The notes below the pieces were generated by a model. The model worked only from the letters and a program-made list of their open reading frames with translations. It was not told where the DNA came from and did no database searches. This document shows, piece after piece, positions 7,518 through 16,289 of a stretch of 64,000 bases of DNA. The position numbers were made by a program, and so were the translations under genes. Each line of letters opens with the position of its first letter. Within the stretch, counting starts at the first letter, position 1. The stretch is from Brevibacillus daliensis. GTDB lineage: Bacteria > Bacillota > Bacilli > Brevibacillales > Brevibacillaceae. The stretch lies in contig NZ_JAJISB010000004.1 in NCBI RefSeq assembly GCF_021245735.1, forward strand, positions 273,535 to 337,534, given 5' to 3'.

Positions 7518-8642
7518 ATGGAAAAATTAATCGGGAAAATTTGTGATGAGTACAATTTTATTGATATGGAATACAAGGAAGAGAATGGTCGACAATTGCT
7601 GTATACAGAGCGAGGACTTCATTATTTACACTCATGTCCACCTGCCTATAAACATAAAGGATTTCTTGTGGAAAAAGTTATAGATGCGATTCAATCAAAT
7701 TGCTCACTAGAGGTCCTTCCTGTCTGTAAGACCAGAGAGGGGGGAGTACATCTAAAGTATGATGATAAGCTCTATTACTTGCAGGAAGGGCTAAGAGAAA
7801 CAAATGTGGAAGAGCATTACTATCTGCTTGGTAAGACATTAGCAGAATTTCATAAGGCAACTTGCTCTTGTGGATGGGATAAGCTGTATACACCTTATCT
7901 TTCCAATGGAAGCTGGAATTCTATGTGGGAAAAGAAGTGTAAAGAATACGAGGAATTTTTGGATGATTTAGATGAGCTTGAATGTTATTCGGAATTGGAT
8001 GTCTATCTGCTCACTATGTTTAACTATGTGAATCAGTTGGGGAAAACGGCGATTAAATATTTGGACAATAACGGATACCGCAAAATGGTTCCACAGATAG
8101 CTAAACACGGAAAGATAGCGTTCCAAAACTTTCAGGAAGGCCATATTATTTTTCATGAAAGTGGCAGTTGCTATCTAGCTGGTCAGTATAGCTGGGTTTT
8201 AGATATACGGACCCGTGATATTGGCCAAGGAATCAAGTGGCTCATTCGCAAGCATGGTTGGAATGAAGAGCATGTCATTCAGTTTTTGAAAGGGTATAAT
8301 TGTGTTGCGGAGTTGTATAAGGAAGAGTATGCCTTTATTTATGCCATTCTCTTATATCCCTCAAAATTTCTCAAGTCGGTTGAGGATTATTCAGTGTTGT
8401 CAGTAGAGGAAAGGGAGCAACTAGGGGAAGAATGGAAAACAGGGTTGGAAAAAGAGCTGGTCTTGATGGAGCATGTTCTGGGAGAGTATCCACAAGCGAT
8501 TGCTGAACATTTTACCGTTACAATTCCTGAAATAAATTGGTTATGGAGGTTCTCTCGAAATGATGAAAAAACCATTTGTATACGTGACGAGGAAAGTTTC
8601 GGACGAAGCTTTGAATCTTCTTACTTCGTTCGCCACGATTGA
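7518..8642 (+). CDS. yutH: YutH, CotS-type spore coat kinase-like protein
   Basis: A 374-residue protein of the CotS/YutH spore-coat group, which has an aminoglycoside-phosphotransferase-like fold. The C-terminal half has WVLDIRTRDIGQGIKWLIRKHGW where true kinases keep the metal-binding region, and GKIAFQNFQEGHIIFHES where the catalytic loop would be. The usual HxDxxxxN is not evident, so a structural rather than catalytic role is likely. ATG 7518 follows AGGAGG. The next gene starts 83 bases before this one ends, in another frame. Expression in the mother cell is expected for the family. Confidence 0.85.
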   Translation: MEKLIGKICDEYNFIDMEYKEENGRQLLYTERGLHYLHSCPPAYKHKGFLVEKVIDAIQSNCSLEVLPVCKTREGGVHLKYDDKLYYLQEGLRETNVEEHYYLLGKTLAEFHKATCSCGWDKLYTPYLSNGSWNSMWEKKCKEYEEFLDDLDELECYSELDVYLLTMFNYVNQLGKTAIKYLDNNGYRKMVPQIAKHGKIAFQNFQEGHIIFHESGSCYLAGQYSWVLDIRTRDIGQGIKWLIRKHGWNEEHVIQFLKGYNCVAELYKEEYAFIYAILLYPSKFLKSVEDYSVLSVEEREQLGEEWKTGLEKELVLMEHVLGEYPQAIAEHFTVTIPEINWLWRFSRNDEKTICIRDEESFGRSFESSYFVRHD

Positions 8643-9522
8643 AGTATGGGAAAAGGAGTATCCGGTTCCTAGAGAGATTCTGCTCAAAAAAGTAGGTCAG
8701 GCGGATGCTCTTTATGTGATGCTATCTGATCGGATTGACCGTGAGCTACTTGATCATGCTCCCCATTTGAAAGTCGTATCCACGATGGCGGTTGGCTATG
8801 ACAGTATTGATATCCAAGCGTGCAAAGAGAGAGGAATTGTGGTTACCAATACACCTGATGTGCTTACAGATGCAACCGCAGATTTGGCTTTTGGTTTAGT
8901 AATGTCTGCGGGACGTCGCTTCATTGAAGGAAATCGAATGGTTATGAATGGTGAATGGAAGACTTGGAGTCCCTATTTCATGGCAGGGCAAAGCATCCAT
9001 GGAGCAACCATCGGAATCATCGGGATGGGACGTATTGGGGAAGCAGTGGCTAAAAGAGCTACCGGCTTTGACATGCGAATCATGTACCATAATCGGAATC
9101 GTAAACCGAACGCAGAGGAGAAGTATAACGCAGAATATGCAAGCTTGCCAGATATATTGAAGGAAGCTGATTATGTCGTACTACTGACTCCGTTAACAGA
9201 AGAAACGAAGGGGCTTATGGGCAAACAGGAATTTGCTCAAATGAAATCTACCGCTGTGTTCGTTAATGCATCCCGAGGGGCAACAGTTGATGAAGAAGCA
9301 TTGTTTGAAGCTCTTAGAGACGGGACAATTTGGGCAGCAGGTCTGGATGTATTCCAGGTGGAGCCTGTCCCAACAGATCATCCGTTACTTACGCTTCCTA
9401 ATGTGGTGGCATTACCGCATATCGGAAGTGCTACATATGAGGCACGCAACCAAATGGCTATGCTGGTTGCTAAAAATATTAAGGCTGTTTTACAGGGAGA
9501 TGAGGCGATTACACCCGTATGA
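8560..9522 (+). CDS. D-2-hydroxyacid dehydrogenase (glyoxylate/hydroxypyruvate reductase type)
   Basis: A 320-residue NAD(P)H-dependent reductase of the GhrB/glycerate-dehydrogenase type. The dinucleotide site is GATIGIIGMGRIGEAVAKR. The catalytic Arg239 (NASRGA), Glu268 (QVEP) and His287 (PHIGSAT) are all present. The likely reaction is glyoxylate to glycolate or hydroxypyruvate to D-glycerate. The start is one of two adjacent ATG codons at 8560 and 8563 with GGAGG upstream, inside the yutH coding region; the overlap of 83 bases implies coupled expression. The next gene overlaps by four bases (ATGA). Confidence 0.92.
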   Translation: MMKKPFVYVTRKVSDEALNLLTSFATIEVWEKEYPVPREILLKKVGQADALYVMLSDRIDRELLDHAPHLKVVSTMAVGYDSIDIQACKERGIVVTNTPDVLTDATADLAFGLVMSAGRRFIEGNRMVMNGEWKTWSPYFMAGQSIHGATIGIIGMGRIGEAVAKRATGFDMRIMYHNRNRKPNAEEKYNAEYASLPDILKEADYVVLLTPLTEETKGLMGKQEFAQMKSTAVFVNASRGATVDEEALFEALRDGTIWAAGLDVFQVEPVPTDHPLLTLPNVVALPHIGSATYEARNQMAMLVAKNIKAVLQGDEAITPV

Positions 9523-10445
9523 ATGGATGGGTCATCTTTCTTATAATCATAGCGATATTATTAGTTGGTGGGATGATCTATATTGGACTAAAGGTAGGAA
9601 TGAAATTGCTTCATCCCCCTCGTAAGCCACTTCATCAGCGTCCGGATGATTTTGGGATTCGTTCATATGAAGAGATTATGTTTCCCAGTAAGGACGGCTT
9701 ACGTATCAGTGGATGGTATATGGAAGCGAAGAAGGAGCAAGGAGTAGTTTCTTCCACGATTATTTTTGCTCATGGTTATAGTCAAAATAGATTGGAACCA
9801 CACGTCCCAGCTCTTGCACTTGCTTCTGATATATTGCGTGCGGGTTATGATGTCCTCATGTTTGACTTTCGTAATGCCGGGTTATCAGAAGGGACAATAT
9901 CCACGATTGGATTGTACGAACAACGGGATCTGATGGGGGCGGTCGATTATGCCAAAAAACTGAAGCCCGACCATAGTATCGGATTAATTGGATTTTCTAT
10001 GGGAGCAGCCACCTCGTTAATGGTAGCAGGAGCCGATCCACGTGTGGATGCTGTTGTAGCAGATTCGCCGTTTTCTTCGCTACCAGATTATCTGCGTGAT
10101 AACCTGCCACGCTGGACAAGATTGCCTAGCTTTCCGTTTAACTGGCTCATCCTTACGCTCATGCCGTGGTTCGTAAGGGAAGATCCGAAGAAGGTAAAGC
10201 CGATTGAAGCGTTGAAACGTTATGGTTGTAAGCCCGTTTTACTTATACATGGGACTTGTGACAACACCATCCCTTGTGTAGAGAGTGAGAAGCTTCTGGA
10301 AGCGGCTGAACATCCAGAGGCAGAGCTATGGAAGCTTGAGGATGCTGACCATGTAAGATGCTACTCACGCGATCCTGAAGAATATAAGAAGCGTGTTTTG
10401 AAGTTTTTTCAAAAGTATCTATCTAATTTGAATAAGAAAAGCTAA
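9519..10445 (+). CDS. Membrane-anchored alpha/beta hydrolase
   Basis: A 308-residue protein. Residues 4-25 are a hydrophobic anchor (WVIFLIIIAILLVGGMIYIG) and the rest is an alpha/beta-hydrolase. The nucleophile Ser160 is in GFSMGA. Asp248 (GTCDNTIP) and His278 (DADHVRC) complete the triad. HGYSQNR holds the oxyanion-hole region. The substrate is unknown; esterase or peptidase are both possible. It overlaps the dehydrogenase by ATGA and is the third gene of the yutH unit. Confidence 0.88.
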   Translation: MNGWVIFLIIIAILLVGGMIYIGLKVGMKLLHPPRKPLHQRPDDFGIRSYEEIMFPSKDGLRISGWYMEAKKEQGVVSSTIIFAHGYSQNRLEPHVPALALASDILRAGYDVLMFDFRNAGLSEGTISTIGLYEQRDLMGAVDYAKKLKPDHSIGLIGFSMGAATSLMVAGADPRVDAVVADSPFSSLPDYLRDNLPRWTRLPSFPFNWLILTLMPWFVREDPKKVKPIEALKRYGCKPVLLIHGTCDNTIPCVESEKLLEAAEHPEAELWKLEDADHVRCYSRDPEEYKKRVLKFFQKYLSNLNKKS

Positions 10446-10481
10446 AAAAAAGCATTCATGCACTGTCTGTGCATGAATGCT
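10442..10481 (-). terminator. Terminator, strong on the minus strand
   Basis: A perfect 13-bp stem (AGCATTCATGCAC with GTGCATGAATGCT, loop TGTCT). On the minus strand it is followed by T7 and closes yutI. On the plus strand the T run is short, but it may also serve the hydrolase gene. Confidence 0.88.
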
Positions 10482-10500
10482 TACTTTGTTGTATATGATG

Positions 10501-10722
10501 TTAGAAAACTTGTTGTACTTCTACGATTCCTGGAATTTCTTCCACCAATGCGCGTTCAATACCGGCTTTTAATGTGATGGTTGAGGAAGGGCAACTTCCG
10601 CAAGCACCCATCAGGCGCAATTTAACAATACCATCTTCTACATCAACTAACTCAACGTCTCCACCGTCACGTTGTAGATAGGGACGAAGTTTATCCAGTA
10701 CTTCTTGTACTTGTTCCATCAT
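10501..10722 (-). CDS. yutI: NifU C-terminal domain Fe-S scaffold (YutI)
   Basis: A 73-residue NifU-C/NfuA-type domain that carries Fe-S clusters to target proteins. The cluster ligands are Cys41 and Cys44 in [10 protein letters not shown]. The segment [26 protein letters not shown] is the family core. ATG 10722 has AAGGAG 10 bases upstream. It is a single gene with its own terminator and is divergent from the ROK operon. Confidence 0.93.
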   Translation of the reverse strand: MMEQVQEVLDKLRPYLQRDGGDVELVDVEDGIVKLRLMGACGSCPSSTITLKAGIERALVEEIPGIVEVQQVF

Positions 10723-10831
10723 TGGTTATCACTCCTTTTCCACACTTCCTCTTTATTATAATCCCAATGAGCCAGAAAATCCATGAGTTATTATACTTAC
10801 AGGTTTCTTTAGTTGGTCATTTCGGAATAGT

Positions 10832-10860
10832 TTGACTATACTGGGCTCCTGCATTATAAT
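10832..10860 (+). promoter_or_regulatory. SigA-type promoter of the ROK operon
   Basis: TTGACT at 10832-10837 and TATAAT at 10855-10860, separated by exactly 17 bases. Transcription would start near 10867, just before the palindrome at 10878. It is the best consensus promoter I found in the window, and no other clear promoter lies between here and 22259. Confidence 0.8.
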
Positions 10861-10877
10861 TTCTTGTAAGTTACTTT

Positions 10878-10896
10878 GTTAGTAAGATTAACTAAC
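10878..10896. promoter_or_regulatory. Putative ROK repressor operator
   Basis: GTTAGTAAGATTAACTAAC has 6-bp inverted arms (GTTAGT/ACTAAC) around 7 bases. It starts about 11 bases after the predicted transcription start and ends 18 bases before the repressor start codon. This suits autorepression by the ROK protein, whose relatives bind similar AT-rich palindromes. Binding is inferred. Confidence 0.6.
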
Positions 10897-10914
10897 TTTG
10901 GCGGTGATGGTTAT

Positions 10915-12093
10915 TTGGCGCAACAAAAGAGTACGGGTAATACGAGATTAGTCAAAAATTTAAATAAACAGGAGATCCTGTTACAGTGTATGGCTCAAGA
11001 ACAAATCTCTCGAGCAGACCTCTCTAAAATAACCAAATTGAGTCGTCCCTGTGTATCTTCTCTAGTAGTGGAACTGATCGAAACAGGTTTTCTTAAAGAG
11101 GTAGGAATCGGTAATTCCAAAGGCGGCAGAAAGCCAATTTTGCTTGAGTATAACTATCAAGCTTATGTACTCGTTGGCGCTGTACTTGACGGACACCACT
11201 TACATATGGTTTTGGCGGATTTGCGAGGCAGTTTTATTAAGCGCTTTCAAATGGCAATTAAACCTGATGCCGACACACAAGAAACGTTCAAAGCGTTGGA
11301 ACGGGGTGTGCAAGAGCTTTTACAAGAAAGTGGCTATGACAGAGAACATCTGTTGGGAGTTGGGATCGGTTTACCTGGGATTGCTCAGCGCAGAGATGGT
11401 ACAGTCAGCTTCTCTCCAGTTACAGGCTGGGCAGGATTACCGATTCAGCAAGAGTTGGAGCAACGTCTGGGTGTTCCTGTAATGATCGACAACGATGTAA
11501 ACATGATGACGTTAGCAGAGTATTCCCGTGGAGTGGGTGCTGGGTACGGCTCCGTTGTATATATGTATGTGGGTACTGGAATTGGCTCAGGTATCATTCT
11601 AGATGGGCAAATGTTTCGTGGTTCTAAAGAAGCAGCAGGCGAGGTTGGATGCATGATGATAGGTCCTATCCCTGCTGTTCGGGAGAAAGATACCGGAGTA
11701 TTTGAACAAAACTTTTCACTGTATGGTATCAAACAACGAGCTAGGGAACTCCTCTCCGATCATCAAGAAGGCGAGAGTCTTATAGAGCATCTAACCAAAC
11801 TGGCGTCCAACGGTTCTAAAGAAGCAGAACAGCTCCTGGAGGAGACATACAAGCATTGGACGTTTGGAATGGTGAATTTGATCAGTGTTTTGAATCCCGA
11901 ATTGCTGATCTTAAGCGGAGAGATGATCCATATTGATGAAAAAGGGGTGAGTCAAATCAAGGGATGGCTTCAAGAATGGGTCCCCGTCGTACCAGAAATC
12001 GAAAAGGCAAGTTTGGGAGATCAAGCTGGTTTGGTGGGGGCGGTACAAAGCGTACTAGAAGCATTTCCACTCGACAGACTCTTGCAGCAATGA
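10915..12093 (+). CDS. ROK-family transcriptional repressor
   Basis: A 392-residue NagC/XylR-type protein. Residues 10-65 hold a winged helix (NKQEILLQCMAQEQISRADLSKITKLSRPCVSSLV) and the rest is a sugar-kinase-like ROK fold. GVGIGLPGIAQ, the ND motif (MIDNDVNMMTLAEY), GTGIGSGIILDGQ and the ROK zinc region are recognisable. The zinc signature is degraded: after GAAGEVGCMMI I do not see the usual CxCGxxGC. I start at TTG 10915 (GGCGGTGAT upstream); an earlier TTG at 10876 would include the operator. It probably represses the whole downstream operon until an amino-sugar-type inducer binds. Confidence 0.85.
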   Translation: MAQQKSTGNTRLVKNLNKQEILLQCMAQEQISRADLSKITKLSRPCVSSLVVELIETGFLKEVGIGNSKGGRKPILLEYNYQAYVLVGAVLDGHHLHMVLADLRGSFIKRFQMAIKPDADTQETFKALERGVQELLQESGYDREHLLGVGIGLPGIAQRRDGTVSFSPVTGWAGLPIQQELEQRLGVPVMIDNDVNMMTLAEYSRGVGAGYGSVVYMYVGTGIGSGIILDGQMFRGSKEAAGEVGCMMIGPIPAVREKDTGVFEQNFSLYGIKQRARELLSDHQEGESLIEHLTKLASNGSKEAEQLLEETYKHWTFGMVNLISVLNPELLILSGEMIHIDEKGVSQIKGWLQEWVPVVPEIEKASLGDQAGLVGAVQSVLEAFPLDRLLQQ

Positions 12094-12149
12094 AAGACTC
12101 AATTATCTAAGCAACAATTAATCACATGATAAAGAGGGGGAAACAATCA

Positions 12150-13262
12150 ATGAAAAAGTCTAAAGGGCGAGTATCCCGATGGATGAAAGGAATTGCAACT
12201 GGAACATTGGTTTTGGCTCTGGCAGCTTGTTCTTCTGGAGGCGGTGGAGGAACAGGTGGAGAGACAGGAAAGTCAGGTGGTTCAACACCAGCACCAGAGG
12301 CATCTGCTGAACAAAAGCTGGTCATCTACACTGGTCGTGACAAAAACATGGCTGAAGAAGTTATTAAATCTTTTAATGCGAAACACCCTGAAGTAAAAGT
12401 AGATTTTATGACGCTGGGCGCTCAGGAAATTTTGGAGCGTGTTCGTGCAGAAAAAGCGAATCCCCAAGCAGACTTCTGGTGGGGGGGAACGCAATCAGCT
12501 CTTATGACTGCGGCTGATGAAGGACTATTGGAGGAACATAAACCTTCCTTCGACTCAGCTGTTCCAGCCCTGTATAAAGATGAAAAAGGTCGCTGGTATG
12601 GAGAGATGCTATTACCTGAAGTAATCATGTACAATCCTCAGATGATCCCGAAAGAAGAAGCACCGAAAGATTGGGATGAACTACTTGATCCTAAATACAA
12701 AGATAAAATTGTCATTCGTGGCGTATTAAAATCTGGAACGATGAGAACAATCTATTCTTCCATGATTTATCGCCAAGGTCCTGATACACCTGAAAAAGGT
12801 TACGAATGGTTGATGAAGCTAGATGCGAACACGAAAGAATATGCAACAGATCCAACTAACCTATATCTGAAAATGGCACGTCAAGAAGCAGGTATCTCCC
12901 TATGGAACCTACAAGATATCATGCTACAAAAAGAAACCAAGAACCAACCTTTCGACTACATTTATCCGAAGAGCGGCGCTCCAATCCTGGTTGATGGTGT
13001 AGCTATGGTTAAAGGTGCGAAAAACAGTGAAGCAGCGAAAAAATTCTATGAGTTTTTGTTTGAAGAGAAAACACGTCTAGACTTAGCAGAAAAATATTTC
13101 CAAATTCCAACTCGTGAAGATATCAGTAAAGAAAGCTTACCTTCTTGGATGAAAGATATAGAGCTTAAACCACTAGATATCGATTGGAAGCTAATGGCTG
13201 AGAAAGAGAAAGAATGGATGCAATATTGGGATGAGAACGTAAAAGGTAAGGGCAAAAAATAA
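12150..13262 (+). CDS. ABC importer substrate-binding lipoprotein (family 1, AfuA/FbpA-like)
   Basis: A 370-residue lipoprotein; the lipobox LALAAC puts the lipid on Cys27, followed by a Ser/Gly linker. The mature part (KLVIYTGRDKNMAEEVIKSF to the end) is a family-1 binding protein of the type usually labelled iron(III). The tandem tyrosines that bind ferric iron in FbpA are not visible: the matching region reads AGISLWNLQDIM. A sugar phosphate, phosphonate or other small anion is more likely, as for AfuA, which is known to bind sugar phosphates. ATG 12150 follows AGAGGGGG. It is the second gene of the ROK operon. Confidence 0.85.
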   Translation: MKKSKGRVSRWMKGIATGTLVLALAACSSGGGGGTGGETGKSGGSTPAPEASAEQKLVIYTGRDKNMAEEVIKSFNAKHPEVKVDFMTLGAQEILERVRAEKANPQADFWWGGTQSALMTAADEGLLEEHKPSFDSAVPALYKDEKGRWYGEMLLPEVIMYNPQMIPKEEAPKDWDELLDPKYKDKIVIRGVLKSGTMRTIYSSMIYRQGPDTPEKGYEWLMKLDANTKEYATDPTNLYLKMARQEAGISLWNLQDIMLQKETKNQPFDYIYPKSGAPILVDGVAMVKGAKNSEAAKKFYEFLFEEKTRLDLAEKYFQIPTREDISKESLPSWMKDIELKPLDIDWKLMAEKEKEWMQYWDENVKGKGKK

Positions 13263-13294
13263 TAAGTAGATAGTAACGAACAAGTATGACCAAT

Positions 13295-13316
13295 AGACGG
13301 AGGGAAACCTCCGTCT
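13295..13316 (+). other. Intercistronic GAAA-loop hairpin
   Basis: AGACGGAGG and CCTCCGTCT form a 9-bp stem with a GAAA tetraloop and no T tract. It lies between the binding-protein and ATPase genes. Such hairpins commonly protect the upstream message, so that binding protein is made in excess over the membrane parts (inference). Confidence 0.65.
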
Positions 13317-13342
13317 TGCATCATAAGAGGGGGGGACGCAAG

Positions 13343-14428
13343 GTGAGCGGTGTAACATTGGAGCATGTAAGCAAAACATTTGGAGAGGCAAAAGGGGTAG
13401 AAAACGTCCACATAGATATTAAACAGGGTGAGTTCTTCACGTTTCTTGGACCCAGTGGCTGTGGGAAAACGACAACACTCCGGATGATTGCCGGTTTCTA
13501 CTACCCATCACAAGGAATCATTCGCTTTGGCGATATGGAAATGACGAATGTTCCTCCGCATAAACGCAATACAGGAATGGTTTTTCAAAATTATGCCTTG
13601 TTTCCGCATATGACGGTTTTTGAGAATATTGCATTCGGTCTACAGGTTCGTAAAATGAGCAAACAACAGATCAAGGAAAAGGTAGAGCAGGCACAAAAAT
13701 TAGTTCATTTGGATGGATATTCGGATAGACGTATCGACCAATTATCGGGAGGACAACAACAACGTGTCGCATTGGCGCGTGCGTTGGTTATTGAGCCTTC
13801 TATCTTACTACTGGATGAACCGTTATCCAATCTAGATGCCAAGCTGCGGGAAGAAACGCGGTACGAGATCAAACGGTTGCAATTGGAGCTCGGCATCACC
13901 ACGATTTATGTTACACATGATCAGGCAGAGGCAATGTCCATGTCAGACCGTATCATGGTGATGCAGAGCGGTGAAGTGCAGCAGATCGGTACACCGCACG
14001 AAATTTATAACAAGCCTGCAAACCGCTTTGTAGCTTCCTTTATTGGAGAGACGAACATTTGGGAAGGCATTGTACGAGAGGTTACAGGTAACGAAGTACT
14101 GGTAGAAATTCATCAGAGCCTTATGTTGAAAGGATATGTCGAGAATGCTTCTTCGTCGGCAGACCTATCTGTTGGTTCTAAGATAGCGGTTTCAGTAAGA
14201 CCAGAAGTAATTGAGCAGTGCAACAGTAATTCAGAAGAATATGACAACAAAGTGCAATGCGAGATCACAGTGTCTGAATTTAATGGTGCGAGCGTCAATT
14301 ATATGTGCAATGTAGCAGAAAATGTTCAGATAAAAGCAATGTTTATTAACCAAGGAAGTCGAGTGAAACAAAGCGGAGAGTCGATTGCTTTCCAAATTCC
14401 AAAAGAAAGTATCTACTTCGTCGGATAA
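13343..14428 (+). CDS. ABC importer ATPase
   Basis: A 361-residue ATP-binding subunit. Walker A is GPSGCGKTT (36-44), the Q-loop is FQNYALF, the signature is LSGGQQQR (134-141), Walker B is ILLLDEP (154-160), and the switch His is in VTHDQAEA. After about residue 235 comes a TOBE-type regulatory domain. The type fits PotA/FbpC-like importers. I start at GTG 13343 (AGAGGGGGGG upstream); the in-frame ATG at 13286 would place the hairpin inside the gene. Its partners are the binding protein upstream and the permease 12 bases downstream. Confidence 0.93.
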   Translation: MSGVTLEHVSKTFGEAKGVENVHIDIKQGEFFTFLGPSGCGKTTTLRMIAGFYYPSQGIIRFGDMEMTNVPPHKRNTGMVFQNYALFPHMTVFENIAFGLQVRKMSKQQIKEKVEQAQKLVHLDGYSDRRIDQLSGGQQQRVALARALVIEPSILLLDEPLSNLDAKLREETRYEIKRLQLELGITTIYVTHDQAEAMSMSDRIMVMQSGEVQQIGTPHEIYNKPANRFVASFIGETNIWEGIVREVTGNEVLVEIHQSLMLKGYVENASSSADLSVGSKIAVSVRPEVIEQCNSNSEEYDNKVQCEITVSEFNGASVNYMCNVAENVQIKAMFINQGSRVKQSGESIAFQIPKESIYFVG

Positions 14429-14440
14429 GGAGGAAAGAGC

Positions 14441-16168
14441 ATGAACCTACAAACAGAGCCGACTCGTACATTGAAACAGCGCCGTTCGCTGGTTTCCTCC
14501 AAATATTTTGTTTATGTGCTAGTTGCACCGCTGTTTTTTATCTTACTTGCTTTTGTTATCTTTCCGATGTTCCAAACCTTTTTGCAAAGTATGCAAATGG
14601 AAGGTTCATTTTCCCTGGCCAACTACGCAAAGTTTTTTAGTCTGGAGCACACCTCCAATCTGGAAGCACTCTGGACCAGCATTTATATATCGGTATTAAG
14701 TGTCATTACGTGCGGGATCGTCGGAATCTCCATGGCATTTTTGTTGGAGAGATATGATTTTCCGGGGCGTAAAATCCTTACCGTATTAGCTATGGTCCCA
14801 ATGGCATTGCCTCCGTTAATCGGTGTTCTTTCCTTTACGTTCCTATATGGTGAGAGCGGTATTATCCCGCGTGCGCTAAAAGAGTTATTTCAATTACAGC
14901 AGGTCCCTTTCTCGCTCAAAGGAATCTGGGGTGTCATTGTGGTTCATACGTTTACCATGTACACCTACTTCTTCATGACGGCTTCTGCTGCTATAAAAGG
15001 GCTTGATCCATCGCTAGAGGAAGCTGCAGCTAGTTTAGGAGCGAATCGATTGCGGGTTTGGCGCAAAATCATTTTGCCAATGCTTACACCATCGATTGTT
15101 GCTTCATCCTTATTGGTTTTCATGGTGTCGATGGCATCTTATACAGCACCTCTCATTTTCGGAATTGACCGGACGATGACGATGCAAATTTATCTTTCCC
15201 GAACGAATGGCAGTCTTGATATGGCGGCTACACAATCTACGATTCTATCGATTGTTTCTGTTCTGTTCTTATTATTCATGCGTTGGTATCAAAACGCTCG
15301 TAACTATCAGAATCAGAGCAAGGGAGTTAGTGTGCATCGTACGGAAGTGAAAAGTAAAGCAGGACGCTATCTGGCGATGGTTTTGTCTACACTGGGAGTA
15401 ATCATTCTGATGCTACCGATTCTGGTACTCGTACTGCTTTCCTTCTCCAAGGATGGGACATGGACGATTCAAATCCTGCCACCAGAGTATACGGTTGCCC
15501 ATTATGTGGCACTCTTCACTGATGCGGATACATGGGGACCAATCGCAACCAGCTTTAAGCTTAGCTCCTTAGCTACAATTGGAAACGTGATTTTTGGCGT
15601 TGCTGCCGCTTATGCGATGGTGCGCATGAACTTTAAAGGTAAAACACTGATGGATGTTCTTATCATGTTACCGTGGGCTTTGCCAGGTACGGTAGTAGGT
15701 ATCAATCTGATTACGGCATTTAGTGAGCCAAGTGTATTTAGTTTCAATCAGGTATTAGTCGGTACAGTCTGGATTATTCCGCTGGCCTACTTCGTTCGAC
15801 ATTTGCCGCTTGTTTTCCGTTCCACTTCGGCAACGTTAATGCAGACGGATCACTCAGTAGAGGAAGCCGCACGCAATTTAGGGGCATCATGGTGGTATAG
15901 CTTCCGTCGAGTGGTCTTCCCTATGGCGCTAAGCGGAATATTGGCTGGTACTCTACTCGCTTTTGTTCAGGGTATCGGAGAATTCGTAGCTTCCATCCTT
16001 CTCTTTACACCGAGTAACACACCGATTTCGGTTGAAATTTTCCAACGTATGTATGCGTTTGAATTTGGAACAGCTTGCGCGTACGGCGTTTTGCAAGTGG
16101 TACTAATCATCATCGTCTTATTCCTCTCGAAGAAATTGACAGGGGATTCGGCAGGGTCAGCAGTGTAA
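14441..16168 (+). CDS. ABC importer permease, two fused membrane domains
   Basis: A 575-residue protein with two BPD-type permease halves in one chain and roughly 12 membrane spans. Each half has its EAA coupling loop: LEEAAASLGANRLRVWRKI near residue 190 and VEEAARNLGASWWYSFRRV near residue 472. Fused FbpB/AfuB-type permeases of this length are normal for family-1 binding-protein importers. ATG 14441 follows AAGGAGG. It completes the importer. Confidence 0.93.
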   Translation: MNLQTEPTRTLKQRRSLVSSKYFVYVLVAPLFFILLAFVIFPMFQTFLQSMQMEGSFSLANYAKFFSLEHTSNLEALWTSIYISVLSVITCGIVGISMAFLLERYDFPGRKILTVLAMVPMALPPLIGVLSFTFLYGESGIIPRALKELFQLQQVPFSLKGIWGVIVVHTFTMYTYFFMTASAAIKGLDPSLEEAAASLGANRLRVWRKIILPMLTPSIVASSLLVFMVSMASYTAPLIFGIDRTMTMQIYLSRTNGSLDMAATQSTILSIVSVLFLLFMRWYQNARNYQNQSKGVSVHRTEVKSKAGRYLAMVLSTLGVIILMLPILVLVLLSFSKDGTWTIQILPPEYTVAHYVALFTDADTWGPIATSFKLSSLATIGNVIFGVAAAYAMVRMNFKGKTLMDVLIMLPWALPGTVVGINLITAFSEPSVFSFNQVLVGTVWIIPLAYFVRHLPLVFRSTSATLMQTDHSVEEAARNLGASWWYSFRRVVFPMALSGILAGTLLAFVQGIGEFVASILLFTPSNTPISVEIFQRMYAFEFGTACAYGVLQVVLIIIVLFLSKKLTGDSAGSAV

Positions 16169-16289
16169 CTCTTGTTATTCATCTCGGCATCATGAAAGGA
16201 GGCAGGCAATGCCGTGATTTTACAGGAATAAACCAACAGCCACTTCCTGTATAAAGAATAAGATTTGCATGAAAAAGGGGGAGAAAAGT

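Noticed and set aside
12150..16168. Ferric iron uptake system
   Set aside because: The binding protein lacks the iron tyrosines and the operon partners are sugar enzymes.
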